NCBI GenBank assembly: GCA_029204225.1
Contig: CM055098.1
Span: 52,348,728-52,412,727, forward strand
Direction: 5' to 3'
DNA from: Diphasiastrum complanatum
Lineage: Eukaryota > Streptophyta > Lycopodiopsida > Lycopodiales > Lycopodiaceae
Length of the DNA: 64,000 bases
Shown here: in pieces, positions 43,472 through 54,110 of the stretch
Position numbering within the stretch: the first letter of the stretch is position 1
Layout: each line of letters starts with the position of its first letter
Notes under the pieces: model-generated
The model's database searches: none
Seen by the model: the letters and a program-made list of their open reading frames with translations, nothing else
What the model was told of the DNA's origin: nothing
Position numbers and translations under genes: made by a program

Positions 43472-44153
43472 TGTAAAAATTACAGCAAATAAGGATCCTA
43501 AAACACTTGAAATGATGAGGGAAACAATAGATTATGATTTCATAAGATTAGCACAAGTTGAACCATCAAAATCCATCAAAAATCTATGCTTGAACCTCAC
43601 TAAATGGCCCAAATCCTTGAAGAAGGCTTCACACGTGTGAAAGTACGGCCTCCCACAGTCTGAGTACTGTACACCAGACCTACATTCAATCCTATAATCA
43701 TTAGTAATCACAAGTACTCAAACAATTATGAACATAGAGAGCAATTGCACCATTATGAGCGAAAAAACATGAAATTGCTTGATTGATTTTGGTGAGATAT
43801 CATCACCTATATATACATGATCCATCACGGTTTTGGGCAGGTATGAGTAGCCCTAAACCTATCCCTAATGCTAATTTTGGTGGATCTTTCATCCCTACCA
43901 AGTTAGGGTTGGAATCTTGGAGATCCCTCAACAATGCAAAAATTACCAAAAATAGCTCCTATTTTTTCTCCCTTGTATCTAAGCATAATTTGGACTCATT
44001 CCAAAGGTTCTAACACTTAGGTCTACTTGAGAACATCCTTATGAATGGAATCCTATGCTATTTGGCACGTGTGACAAGCCACATCATGACCATCTAACTA
44101 TTTACAAGTCATATGACCAAAATTAGTCAAGCTAGAATTGTGAATTTTTAACA
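43472..44153 (-). repeat. 3' LTR of composite copia-E
   Basis: 682 bp, TG...CA, with TATATATAGG and TTCACACGTGTGAA. Polypurine tract GAGGAGGAG at 44154-44165. Lower flank CCCCA. Confidence 0.95.
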
Positions 44154-44167
44154 CTCCTCCTCACTAT

Positions 44168-46907
44168 CTAGCTTGGTTCAATCATTGCTTTACTAATCAC
44201 TCCAAGTGATGATCTGAACTTCATAAAAGGTGTCTTTTGAAGTGGTTTAGTAAGTAGATCAGCTACACATTCATTGCTTGGAACATGCTCCAAAGCAATC
44301 TCCTTGGCTTGCACCATTTCTCTCACAAAGTGATGGCATATCTCAATGTGCTTAGATCTTGCATGGAAGATTGGGTTAGATGCAAGGTGTTGGGCTGATA
44401 TATTGTCATTGTAGATGATTGGTGCCTCCTCTGAATCCATGATCTTTAGTTCCACCAATAATCTCTTGATCCAAAGTACCTCCTTTGTAGTGGTTGTCAA
44501 AGCTTTGTACTCGGCCTCGGTTGAAGATAGAGATATAGTTTCTTGCTTTTTTTGAAAGCCATGAAACCACACCTTCTCCTATGAAAGTTGAATAGGCACT
44601 TGTTGATTTCCTATCCCTCTTGTCCCCTGCAAAATCTGAATCACTAAATGCATGAAGGTTAATCACATCTCCTCTATATAGAATCCCAAAATCCAATGTA
44701 CCCGAGATGTATCTTAGAATCCTCTTAGCCTTTTTCCAATGGATATTCAATGGCTTTTGCATGGATTGGCTCAACCTACATACACTAAAGTTAAGATCTG
44801 GTCTAGTTATAGTGATCCACATTAAGGAACCTATAAGTTGCCTAAACAAAGTGATGTCCATGAAGGATCTTTCATCATCTTCATTTGGCACTTTTACATC
44901 TTGCTCCATTGGTGTGTCAATACTTTTGCATACTTCCATCTTAAACTTCTTCAAAAGACTTTGAGCATAGTTTACTTGACTTATAAAGATAAAATCAGAC
45001 CCTCTAAGTACTTCTATGCCTAAGATGAAGTGAAGACACCCTAGATCTACCATCTTGAACTCTAAGGATAGATCTATCTTGATTTTTTCAATACCATCAA
45101 CACTATTTCCACTAATGATGATGTCATCTACATAAATGAGTAAAAGTACAATACCAATATCATCAAACTTAATGTAAAGAGTAGGATCATATTCACTTTG
45201 AACAAAAGAAAGTGAAATAAGATAGCAATGTAGTCTTGAATTCCAAGATCTCGAGGCTTGCTTCAAGCCATAGATGCTTCTTTGGAGATGGCATACTTTG
45301 TTCTCCATTCCATGCTTGATGAACCCTTGTGGCTGCTCCATATAGATATCCTCTTCAAAAAAACCATTCAAGAAAGCATTAGAGACATCCATTTGACATA
45401 GAATCCATCCAAAATGTGATGCAAGTGCAATGATTAGTCTTATTGTGACCATCTTGGCCACGGGTGCAAAAGTTTCCTCATAGTCTATCCCTCTCTCTTG
45501 AGCATAACCTTTTGCAACTAATCTTGCTTTATGTTTGTTAACACTCCCATTTGCATTCAACTTAAGCTTGAAGACCCACTTGCATCCTATTACATTCCTT
45601 TGAGGTCTCTCAACAAGCAACCAAGTTTCATTCTCAATCAAGGCATCATACTCATCCAACATAGCTTTATACCATTCTTTGGAGTTCAATGCATCTTCAA
45701 CATTAGACGGTTCTTCAAAACTAGATAAAGCATAAGAAGTGGATGAGATACCCTCAACTTGCTGTCCTTTGCCTTGATATGTGAGCCTTGATGGCTCCAC
45801 TTTTGCCCTTGAAGATCTCCTTGGTGTGATAGGTGGGTTTGGTGCTTGCTCCTCCATGAGCTCCTCCTCAAAACCAAGATCTTGCTCCTCGGCCATCTTC
45901 TTCTTGATTGTTGGAGCACTTGAGCCTTCTTCAAGCATATGCATATGATGTTCATCAAAGATGACATCCCTTGAAACAACAAATTTGTTCAAGGATGGGA
46001 GATAGACTTTGTAGCCCTTGCTTGAGCTTGCATATCCAAGCATGATCCCTCTTGTGGAAGATGGATCCTCCTTGGTTCTTGTTTCTTGCTTCCTCTTGAA
46101 GCATTCCGAGGCATAATGCCCCATCTTGCTACAATAGTAGCACTTCACCTTTGATTTGTCCTTCTTGACTTTGGTGGTTGATGGAGATGCCTTTGGGGGT
46201 CCTTCTTGATCCTCAAGCTTTGTAGACTTCTTGAATGTTGATCCTTTGCCTTTGGACTTGCCTTTGCCTTTGGTGAAGAGAGCTTGGTCATCTCCACCTT
46301 GGATGGAAATCCTATCCATCCTCTCTTGCATTTGGCTCCTTCTTGATTCCTCGGCCATGAGCGTGCCTTGGAGTTCTTCAAGTATGGGTAGCTTACCCAT
46401 AATTGCATATCCCTGAACCAAATTGTCAAATTCAAAGCTTAGTCCATTCAATATGAGTTGAACAAGCTCTTCATCCTTGATAGGGTCACCTATAAAGGCT
46501 AGCTCTTTGTTCAATTCCTTTACTCTTAGGACAAAAGTATGTGCACTCTCTCCTTTCTTTTGATAGCTTCTATAGATTTGATTCTTCAAAGCTAACATTC
46601 TAGTTTGGTTCTTGGATTCATAGACCTTTTGCAAAGTCTCCCAAGCATCTTGAGCTGAAGTGCAATCTCCTACCTCTCTTAAGAGTTCATTTGCAACATT
46701 CATTTTTATGCAATGTAGTGCAACATTGCACCTCTTGATGTATTTGGCTTTTTCTTGAGGATGAATAGGTTCACCCTCCTTACCATTTACAATTTCCATC
46801 AGATCTTGCATGATCATGATAGATTCCATTCTAACTTTCCATATGGAATAGTTAGTTTTGTTGAGCCTTTCATTAGTATCCAAAAGATATGCATTTATAG
46901 ATGCCAT
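44168..46907 (-). CDS. In-frame Gag-RT fusion (833 codons) with frameshifted RNase H
   Basis: Starts at ATG 46907 (MASINAYLLDTNERL). Gag core to about residue 200, basic linker, intact knuckle C256-x2-C259-x4-H264-x4-C269. At about residue 274 (FKRKQ/ETRTKEDPSS) it jumps in frame past protease and integrase core into the integrase tail (GYKVYLPSLNKFVVSRDVIF), then RT: GIDYEETFAPVAKM, QMDVSNAFLNG, IYGLKQASRSW and intact IYVDDIIISGN. RNase H begins FSDSDFAGDKRDRKST. A seven-A run (about 44545-44551) shifts the frame, so the frame ends at 44406 with a nonsense tail; the true RNase H end (ISLSSTEAEYKAL...) lies in another frame to 44168. Open except for that shift. Confidence 0.92.
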
Positions 46908-47035
46908 CTAGTCTCCTAATCAAGGACTTGACACAAATGAAAGTTACTTCTATTGATTTAATTGAAGGTCTACCTTATCCCACTTCTTAGGGACCTGAAA
47001 AGATCAGTAATAGACTTCCTATAAAGATCAATCAT
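46908..47035 (-). other. Second copy of the copia-E leader end
   Basis: About 120 bp before the second Gag start are nearly identical to 49370-49490. They are joined at about 47029-47036 (GATCAATCATGTGAGCC) to the end of the body-1 integrase tail. This is the fingerprint of the jump that built the composite. Confidence 0.9.
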
Positions 47036-48507
47036 GTGAGCCTTGATGGCTCCACTTTTGCCCTTGAAGATCTCCTTGGTGTGATAGGTGGGTTTGGTGC
47101 TTGCTCCTCCATGAGCTCCTCCTCAAAACCAAGATCTTGATCCTCGGCCATCTTCTTCTTGATTGTTGGAGCACTTGAGCCTTCTTCAAGCATATGCATA
47201 TGATGTTCATCAAAGATGACATCCCTTGAAACAACAAATTTGTTCAAGGATGGGAGATAGACTTTGTAGCCCTTGCTTGAGCTTGCATATCCAAGCATGA
47301 TCCCTCTTGTGGAAGATGGATCCTCCTTGGTTCTTGTTTCCAATGGCACATGCACATAACATATACACCCAAAAATTTTCAAGTGATTAAGATTGGGTTT
47401 CTTTCCATACAACATCTCATAAGGAGTTTTGCCTTCAATTGCTTTGCAAGACACCCTATTCAGCAAGTAGTTTGCACATACAAGAGACTCGCCCCAAAAG
47501 GATTTGGGCAAACAAGCATCTAATCTTAAAGCCTTAGAACATTCACATAATGTTCTATTCCTTCTTTCAGCAACTCCATTTTGTTGAGGAGTGTAAGGAC
47601 AAGAAGTCTCTTTCTTGATCCCTTCCTCCTCACAAAAGGCCTTGAACTCATTGGAGATGAATTCTCCACCATTGTCACTTCTAAGAATCTTGATGCTATG
47701 ATTATGATGCTTTTCCACAAACAACTTGAACTTTACAAAAGTATCAAATACTTGAGACTTGAAGGAAAGTAAGAACACCCAACAATATCTTGAGTAGTCA
47801 TCAATGAAGGTTAAAAACATGGATGAACCTCCATTAGATTTGGTGCTAGCAATGTGCACATCCGAGTGTATGAGTTCAAGAGAATGAGATGACTTTGTGA
47901 TGGAGTTAGGAAACACCTTCTTATGTGCCTTGGATAAGGCACAAGCTTCACAAACCTTGTCTTCCTTCCCAATAGACCTTGGTAGGCCTAAAGCATACTC
48001 CTCCTTGATCATAGCCCCCATGGAACCCGAGTTGACATGTCCAAGTCTTTTGTGCCATAAAGTAAAGGTAGATATCTTGCTCTTCTCGGCCAACATGACA
48101 ACATTAGTATCCACAAATGCATCCAGCTTATATAGTTTGCCAAGTCTAGTGCCCTTAGCCACTATCTTACCCTTCTTCTTGATGAAACATTCATTTGAAG
48201 CAAAGTCAACATTGAAACCATTGTCTACCATTTGGCCAACACTTAGTAGATTCTTTGTTATTGTAGGAATGTACAAAACACCTTCTATGTTGATCTTTTT
48301 GGAAGATCATAAGCAAAGGGGAATGCTACCAACTCCTTCAATCTTACAAGCTTCATCATTTGCTGTATAGATAGACTTTATAGGTCCATCATAAGATAAG
48401 AGAGAAGAGAAAAACTCCCTTTTACTAGTCATGTGTGAACTAGCACCCGAGTCAATCCACCAAGGATCTTCTCCTTTGAAGCTTGTTGAAGAAAATATGG
48501 ACATCAT
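47032..48507 (-). pseudogene. copia-E protease and integrase (body 1)
   Basis: One frame from protease WWIDSGASSHMTSKREFF to the integrase tail SSRAKVEPSRLT. A single TGA (about 48308) replaces Arg (CGA->TGA) between IPLCL and SSKKINIEG. The integrase is otherwise complete: WHKRLGHVNSG, CEACALSKAHKK, LIHSDVHIAS, FIDDYSRYCWVFL, ILRSDNGGEFIS and NGVAERRNRTL, so HHCC and DDE are all present. It ends where RT would begin; RT is only in body 2. Confidence 0.93.
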
Positions 48508-49369
48508 GAGCCTCCTCCTCTTTGCTCATGTTGGCTTGGCTTTGATCTTGCTTCCTCTTGAAGCATTCCGAGGCATAATGCCCCATCTTGCTACAATAGT
48601 AGCACTTCACCTTTGACTTGTCCTTCTTGACTTTGGTGGTTGATGGAGATGCCTTTGAGGGTCCTTCTTGATCCTCAAGCTTTGTAGACTTCTTGAATGT
48701 TGATACTTTGCCTTTGTACTTGCCTTTACCTTTGGTGAAGAGAGCTTGGTCATCTCCACCTTGGATGGAAAGCCTATCCATCCTCTCTTGCATTTGGCTC
48801 CTTCTTGATTCCTCGGCCATGAGTGTGCCTTGGAGTTCTTCAAGTATGGGTAGCTTACCCATAATTGCATATCCCTGAACCAAATTGTCAAATTCAAAGC
48901 TTAGTCCATTCAATATGAGTTGAACAAGCTCTTCATCCTTGATAGGATCACCTATAAAGGCTAGCTCTTTGTTCAATTCCTTTACTCTTAGGACAAAAGT
49001 ATGTGCACTCTCTCCTTTCTTTTGATAGCTTCTATAGATTTGATTCTTCAAAGCTAACATTCTAGTTTGGTTCTTGGATTCATAGACCTTTTGCAAAGTC
49101 TCCCAAGCATCTTGAGCTGAAGTGCAATCTCCTACCTCTCTTAAGAGTTCATTTGCAACATTTATTTTTATGCAATGTAGTGCAACATTGCACCTCTTGA
49201 TGTATTTGGGTTTTTCTTGAGGATGAATAGGTTCACCCTCCTTACCATTTACAATTTCCATCAGATATTGCATGATCATGATGGATTCCATTCTAACTTT
49301 CCATATGGAATAGTTAGTTTTGTTGAGCCTTTCATTAGTATCCAAAAGATATGCATTTATAGATGCCAT
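48452..49369 (-). pseudogene. copia-E Gag (body 1)
   Basis: ATG at 49369; nearly identical to body-2 Gag (YLMEIV for DLMEIV and a few others), knuckle CYYCSKMGHYASEC, then SQANMSKEEEAHD. A one-base shift near 48495-48500 puts the protease in the next frame (HIFFNKLQRRR instead of IFSSTSFKGED). Confidence 0.92.
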
Positions 49370-50165
49370 CTAGTCTCCTAATCAAGGACTTGACACAAAT
49401 GAAGGTTACTTCTATTGATTTGATTGAAGGTCTACCTTATCCCACTTCTTAGGGACCTGAAAAGATCAGTAATAGACTTCCTATAAAGATCTAAGAATTA
49501 TCTCTAACAAAATCAAATCATAGAATACTAGAAACAATGCACTTGCTTGATTGAAGTAGACAATACTAGTAGAATTGCCCCTCTTTCTATAAAGACCATT
49601 AAAGCTTCCAAATGATCTGATCAAGAGTGAATTTTAGCAACCTAATATACTTCCAAAATTACTTGTAAAAGATCTAAATGGAACTTAATGAGGATGCAAC
49701 ACAATCTACTATCCAATCACAAGCAAAAAATGATCAAAATTGATGAAAAATTGATCTAATTTGGTGCATAAGTCAAGCAATGGTTGGACTGAACCTAAAT
49801 CACTTTAGGAGTGCCTACTCACCTTAGAACAGCCTTGAAGAGTCCCCAAAACTCTGATCTTCCCTCTCCTTGAATGCTAGAAAGCCTCCTCTATGAAATC
49901 ATCTCCAAAACTCGCTTAGAAATCAATGCTTGGAGCAAGCAAAACTTGCTATCTTGGTAATGTGAATTGAATTCAACTTTGCCTCTGGTTTTAGACACCT
50001 AAACACCTGCAAATGAAGTCACACAACACCAATCTCCAATGTATTTGACTCACTTTGAGTTCTAGAATCAATACTAGATGCTAAGATCCAATCTACACAA
50101 GATTTAGATCAAAAATTGTGATCAAATTGAATGAAAACCAAGGATTTAGCTCATTTCAGCCTTTA
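49370..50165 (-). other. copia-E leader (body 1)
   Basis: About 796 bp between primer site and Gag start, no gene. 49503-50165 matches 24728-25388. Confidence 0.85.
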
Positions 50166-50860
50166 GGCTCTGATACCATGTAAAAATTATAGCAAATAAG
50201 GATCCTAAGACACTTGAAATGATGAGGGAAACAATAGATTATGATTTCATAAGATTAGCACAAGTTGAACCATCAAAATCCATCAAAAATCTATGCTTGA
50301 ACCTCACTAAATGGCCCAAATCCTTGAAGAAGGCTTCACACGTGTGAAAGTACGGCCTCCCACAGTCTGAGTACTGTACACCAGACCTACATTCAATCTT
50401 ATAATCATTAGTAATCACAAGTACTCAAACAATTATGAACATAGAGAGCAATTGCACCATTATGAGAGAAAAAACATGAAATTGCTTGATTTATTTTGGT
50501 GACATATCATCACCTATATATACATGATCCATCACGGTTTTGGGCAGGTATGAGTAGCCCTAAACCTATCCCTAATGCTAATTTTGGTGGATCTTTCATC
50601 CCTACCAAGTTAGGGTTGGAATCTTGGAGATCCCTCAACAATGCAAAAATTACCAAAAATAGCTCCTATTTTTTCTCCCTTGTATCTAAGCATAATTTGG
50701 ACTCATTCCAAAGGTTCTAACACTTAGGTCTACTTGAGAACATCCTTATGAATGGAATCCTATGCTATTTGGCACGTGTGACAAGCCACATCATGACCAT
50801 CTAACTATTTACAAGTCATATGACCAAAACTAGTCAAGCTAGAATTGTGAATTTTTAACA
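50166..50860 (-). repeat. 5' LTR (50179-50860) and primer site (50166-50178) of composite copia-E
   Basis: 682-bp LTR, then TGGTATCAGAGCC on the minus strand. A few private changes against the other three copies (for example GTGACATATC for GTGAGATATC near 50500). Upper flank CCCCA. Confidence 0.95.
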
Positions 50861-50865
50861 CCCCA

Positions 50866-51114
50866 CATGTTGCACTCCCATTGACCCAAAGATCTAAAGG
50901 TCTGCTCCTCCACAGTGCCCCCTGTACAGTCCCCTGTAGTCCCCTCTTTTTTTCTAAACCCTAAACCTTGTTTTTTTTACCCTAATTTACATTAATAATG
51001 GGAGATTTTATTAGAAAAAAAATAATAATAATAAAAAATATTATTTAATGGTGTCGTCTTGGTATTGCTGGTTGGAGGGCGGCACCATAATGGCGATACC
51101 ATGGGATTCTATGA
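50866..51114. other. Minisatellite remainder and AT-rich spacer
   Basis: 50866-50930 continues the array of 43305-43471 (CATGTTGCACTCCCATTG, CTGCTCCTCCACAGTGCCC). Then poly-T, ACCCTAATTTAC words and AT-rich sequence, no gene. Confidence 0.75.
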
Positions 51115-51117
51115 TAC

Positions 51118-51211
<94 letters not shown>
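51115..51211. repeat. (TA)n microsatellite
   Basis: About 95 bp of TA with two CATA interruptions, starting with three ATAC units. Confidence 0.95.
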
Positions 51212-51216
51212 CAGAC

Positions 51217-51468
51217 ATGAGGGTCCGGGCCAAAATGGTCGCGTCCGACGCCCGGACCCAAACGCGTCCGACCCCCGGACGAGGAGTCGGACGCGTCCTC
51301 TTTTTTTTTAATTTTTTTTTTTTTAAAGGCTGGACGCGTCCAGAGGACGGACGCGGACCCGGACGCGTTTTTTTTTTTTTTTTTTAAAGCAAAAACCTGC
51401 AGGCCCTGCGGACAGTCCGCAGAACCCGAGAGCAAACAGAGGGTGGAAGAGGGAGAGTGTGGGAGAGC

Positions 51469-51520
<52 letters not shown>

Positions 51521-51608
51521 TGTTTGTGTGTGTGTGTGATAAAATTGTGTGTGTGTGTGTGAAAATTGTGTGTTGATTTGTGTGCATTCAGTTGTGTGTG
51601 TGTGGTGA

Positions 51609-51653
<45 letters not shown>

Positions 51654-51831
51654 GAGAGTGTGAGGAACGTAGAGAGAGAGGATTTGTGTGTGTGCATAGT
51701 GTGTGTGTGTGAGTTTAGGATTTAGGTTCAAGGGTGCTTGGGTTTGGGGTTTAGGGTTTAGGGCGGGAGAGAGCTTGGATTTCCGTGCTTCTGTGTGTGT
51801 GCATGTGAGAGAGAGAGGGGGGGAGAGAGAG
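51217..51831 (+). promoter_or_regulatory. Likely hAT 5' end: GGACGCGTCC sub-terminal repeats and microsatellites
   Basis: Starts after the TA tract with TGAGGGTCCGGGCC, a plausible but unproven terminal repeat. Between 51240 and 51367 the word GCGTCC/GGACGC appears at six places, two of them as the full palindrome GGACGCGTCC, separated by long T runs. hAT transposases are known to bind short repeated sub-terminal motifs. 51470-51830 is (GA)n, (GT)n and TTTAGGG-like words leading to the transposase ATG. Confidence 0.4.
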
Positions 51832-53140
51832 ATGGATACTCGTCCCATTTGGGATGAGGTGGAGGTCATGCCCAACAAAAAGTGGCGTTGCCCTTTTTGT
51901 CGAAAGCAGTTCACAGGGAACGCCTCTCGGATTCGAGCACATCTGGGGGGTTGCAAGTCTGACCCACGGGGGGACGCTACGGGATCGGCATTTGTATGGT
52001 CATCCCTGTTGCGGAGAGGGCTCGCATTATGGAGACATATTTTGAGACAGCTGCTGAGCCCGGCGAGCCGTTCACAGATGTCACGGACTCTATTTCTACT
52101 GGTGCCACTGTCACCAACCCTGCCACTAGTACACCTAGCGCCACCTCTCCCACCGTCGCATCTGCACCCGCCACTACCGCTGCATCCGCACCCGCACCCG
52201 CCCCCGCCCCCGCCACCGCCTCCGCCAGTACTCCCCATGGATCCACGGCCTCCACTGCTACACCTACGCGTCTGCCATCACCGTCAGTTCCACACCTGCA
52301 CCTATGCCACCACCTCCACATCCGCATCGTCCATCCGCATCCTCTCAGCCATCCACATCCCGAGGCACCAGACAGATGTCCATGCCGGGATCTTTCAGAG
52401 AGGGACAGCACAGAGAGGCCACCAGGACCATAGCACAGATGTTCTATGACCTGAACCTCTCCTTTATCATGGCATCATCCTCCATCTTTCGAGAGGCTAT
52501 CTCGAAAGTTACAGTCTGCGGGCCCGGCTACACACCACCCACAACCGACGCACTATGAGGCCCTTTGCTCTAGGACCGGGTTGCATCAATCAGAGAGAGA
52601 CTGGTCGCACTGCACGAGGCTTGGGATAGATACGGCTGTTCCATCATGGCTGATGGGTGGACTGATCGTCGCAGACGTTCACTCATCAACGTGATTGTTT
52701 CTAGTTGTTACGGTTCCATGTTCTTGCGCAGCATCGACGCCTCCGAGGCAAGGAGAGTGCATTCGGCCGAGTACATTTAGGGCATCATTCGCGCAGCGAT
52801 AGAGGAGGTCGGACCACAGCGTGTTGTCTAGGTATAATATTCTTTCATAAGTTGCTTGCTCATTTGCTGCTTGATGTTGATACAATAGTTCTGCGTAGTT
52901 TTTGATTGATTGCAATGTGTTTCCGAGCTGTGAACTGATCGTGTGAATGTATCGCAGAAGGTTGTAATGGACAATGCATCCAACTATCGTGGTATGGGAG
53001 AGCTTCTTATGGCAGACTACCCCTCCATCGTGTGGATGCCATGCGCCGCACACTCACTGGACCTCCTCCTGCATTCCATCGGACTCCTGCCTTGGGTCAG
53101 TGACATTCTCACGAGGGCACTTGCGGTTGTGGACTTCGTC
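51832..53140 (+). pseudogene. hAT-type transposase N-terminal half: BED zinc finger and DUF659
   Basis: ATG at 51832 (MDTRPIWDEVEV). BED-type finger WRCPFCRKQFTGNASRIRAH then C (about 51880-51955). A long Pro/Ala/Ser/His-rich linker with frameshifts (52000-52400), then REATRTIAQMFYDLNLSF and ISKVTVCGPGYTPPT. DUF659: RVASIRERLVALHEAW, CSIMADGWTDRRRRSLINV and MFLRSIDASEARRVHS. A TAG interrupts EYI*GII. An intron of about 128 bp (GTATAA from about 52832, acceptor ATCGCAG about 52959) joins in phase to KVVMDNASNYRGMGELLM and PCAAHSLDLLLHSIG. The last codon before the intron is TAG where Gln is expected. It stops at 53140 at the direct repeat; the RNase H-like end and dimerisation region are missing. 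Confidence 0.8.
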
Positions 53141-53145
53141 ACATG

Positions 53146-53402
53146 CAAGACATCACAAAAGCATCATCATTTGTATCTTGAACATCCAAACCATCCTCAT
53201 CAAGAATAAGATTATCTTGCCTGTCTTCTTGATCTCTCTTCTTCTTGTAGTACTCACTTGCAAAGTGTCCTTTGATGTCACAATAGAAGCACTTGAGCTT
53301 TGAACTATCCTTCTTTTTGCCACTTGAAAAAGCATCCACTTGATCATGCCCTTTAGACCACTTACTTTTGGTTTTGCCCTTGAATTTGCCCTTTGTGAAC
53401 AT
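53146..53402 (-). pseudogene. copia Gag end with damaged zinc knuckle
   Basis: Minus strand: KGKFKGKTKSKWSKGHD, then CFYCDIKGHFASEY where Tyr replaces the last Cys of CX2CX4HX4C, then acidic DEDGLDVQDTNDDAFVM. It ends at the 9-bp repeat; the protease that should follow is at 41820-41933. Confidence 0.85.
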
Positions 53403-53403
53403 A

Positions 53404-53536
53404 GCCTCCTTTCTCGAGTATTTGTGTCGTTAAGAGCAACAAGAAGTGGTCTTTTTTAGTAACCGCATTAAGGTTTTTGAGACCAACACATATACGAAGC
53501 TTGTCATTTTTCTTGGAAACTACCACGATGGGCGAG
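53404..53536 (-). pseudogene. Ty3/gypsy RT scrap
   Basis: Minus strand: PSPIVVVSKKNDKLRICVGL then NLNAVTKKDHFLLL, matching the gypsy RT block SPVVVVPKKNGKLRxCVDYRxLN. Only about 130 bp, wedged between two copia remnants. Confidence 0.75.
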
Positions 53537-54110
53537 GGTGATTTACACAGCCAATGATGGTGAGTCTGCAATCAAAGGGATTGGCACAATTCCTATTTCT
53601 CTCTCTACAGTTAGGAATGTTCATTTGGAGGATGTCTTGTTTATTCTATCTATTACCAAGAATTTGCTTAGTGTGAGTCAAATGCTAATTAAAGGCCTCA
53701 AGGTTGAGTTTGATGGAGATGCTTGTATGATCAAAAGAAAGGATATCTTGATTGGAAAAGGTAAAAGGCAAAGAAAGTTGTTCAAACTAGATGCTTGTAT
53801 TATTTCTAACTAAGTTGGATGTGTTTCAAGAGAGCGAATACCTATTCAAGAGGTTTGGCATAAAAGTATGGGACACCTCAACTTCAAGTCATTGGAGGTA
53901 ATGGCTAGAAAGAAGGTTGTGATAGGTCTTCCAAGTTCCTTAAGTGGCATCAAACATGTTTGTGAGTCTTGTGCTTTGTCTAAGTCACCTAGACTACCTT
54001 ATACTAGATCTACATCTAAATATACAAAGCCTTTTCAACTTGTACATTCGGATATTCATGGATTTACTACAATTAGCAATAGTGGAGCTAAGATGTCCCT
54101 CGAATCTTTT
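53537..54110 (+). pseudogene. copia protease end and integrase zinc finger (copia-H)
   Basis: Starts at IYTANDGESAIKGIGTIP and runs to DACIISN, stop at 53813. The next frame reads VWHKSMGHLNFKSLEV, CESCALSKSPRLPY and LVHSDIHGFTTISNSGAKM, then jumps into the integrase-RT linker, so the core after the first Asp is deleted. Sister of the integrase at 2871-3460. Confidence 0.87.

Larger units (their letters stand above)
43472..50860 (-). mobile_element. Composite copia-E retrotransposon with two internal bodies, TSD CCCCA
   Basis: 7389 bp, minus strand, flanked by CCCCA at 43467-43471 and 50861-50865. Order on the minus strand: 5' LTR (50860-50179), primer site (50178-50166), leader, body 1 = Gag + protease + integrase (49369 to about 47035), a jump back to a second copy of the leader end (about 47028-46908), body 2 = Gag fused to RT/RNase H (46907-44168), polypurine tract, 3' LTR (44153-43472). 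LTRs differ at only a handful of sites. The two bodies together hold every domain, each body lacking what the other has. Best explained by template switching between two RNAs, or unequal recombination. Confidence 0.92.
41925..53149. mobile_element. 11.2-kb insertion flanked by 9-bp direct repeat ACATGCAAG
   Basis: ACATGCAAG occurs at 41925-41933 and 53141-53149 exactly where minus-strand copia Gag/protease sequence is interrupted. hAT elements make 8-bp duplications. Within the insert, the hAT transposase C-terminal end is at the left border and its N-terminal part at the right border, both plus strand, so the order is inside out. Minisatellites, a coiled-coil frame, the copia-E composite and (TA)n lie between. 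Whether it is one insertion event is inference. Confidence 0.5.

Noticed and set aside
43113..43492. Several overlapping Cys/Pro-rich open frames
   Set aside because: All are alternate readings of the minisatellite on both strands, with no start context or family motif.
51588..52449. Gly/Cys-rich minus-strand and Pro/His-rich plus-strand frames
   Set aside because: They arise from the CCACCGCC-rich linker of the hAT transposase read in other frames.
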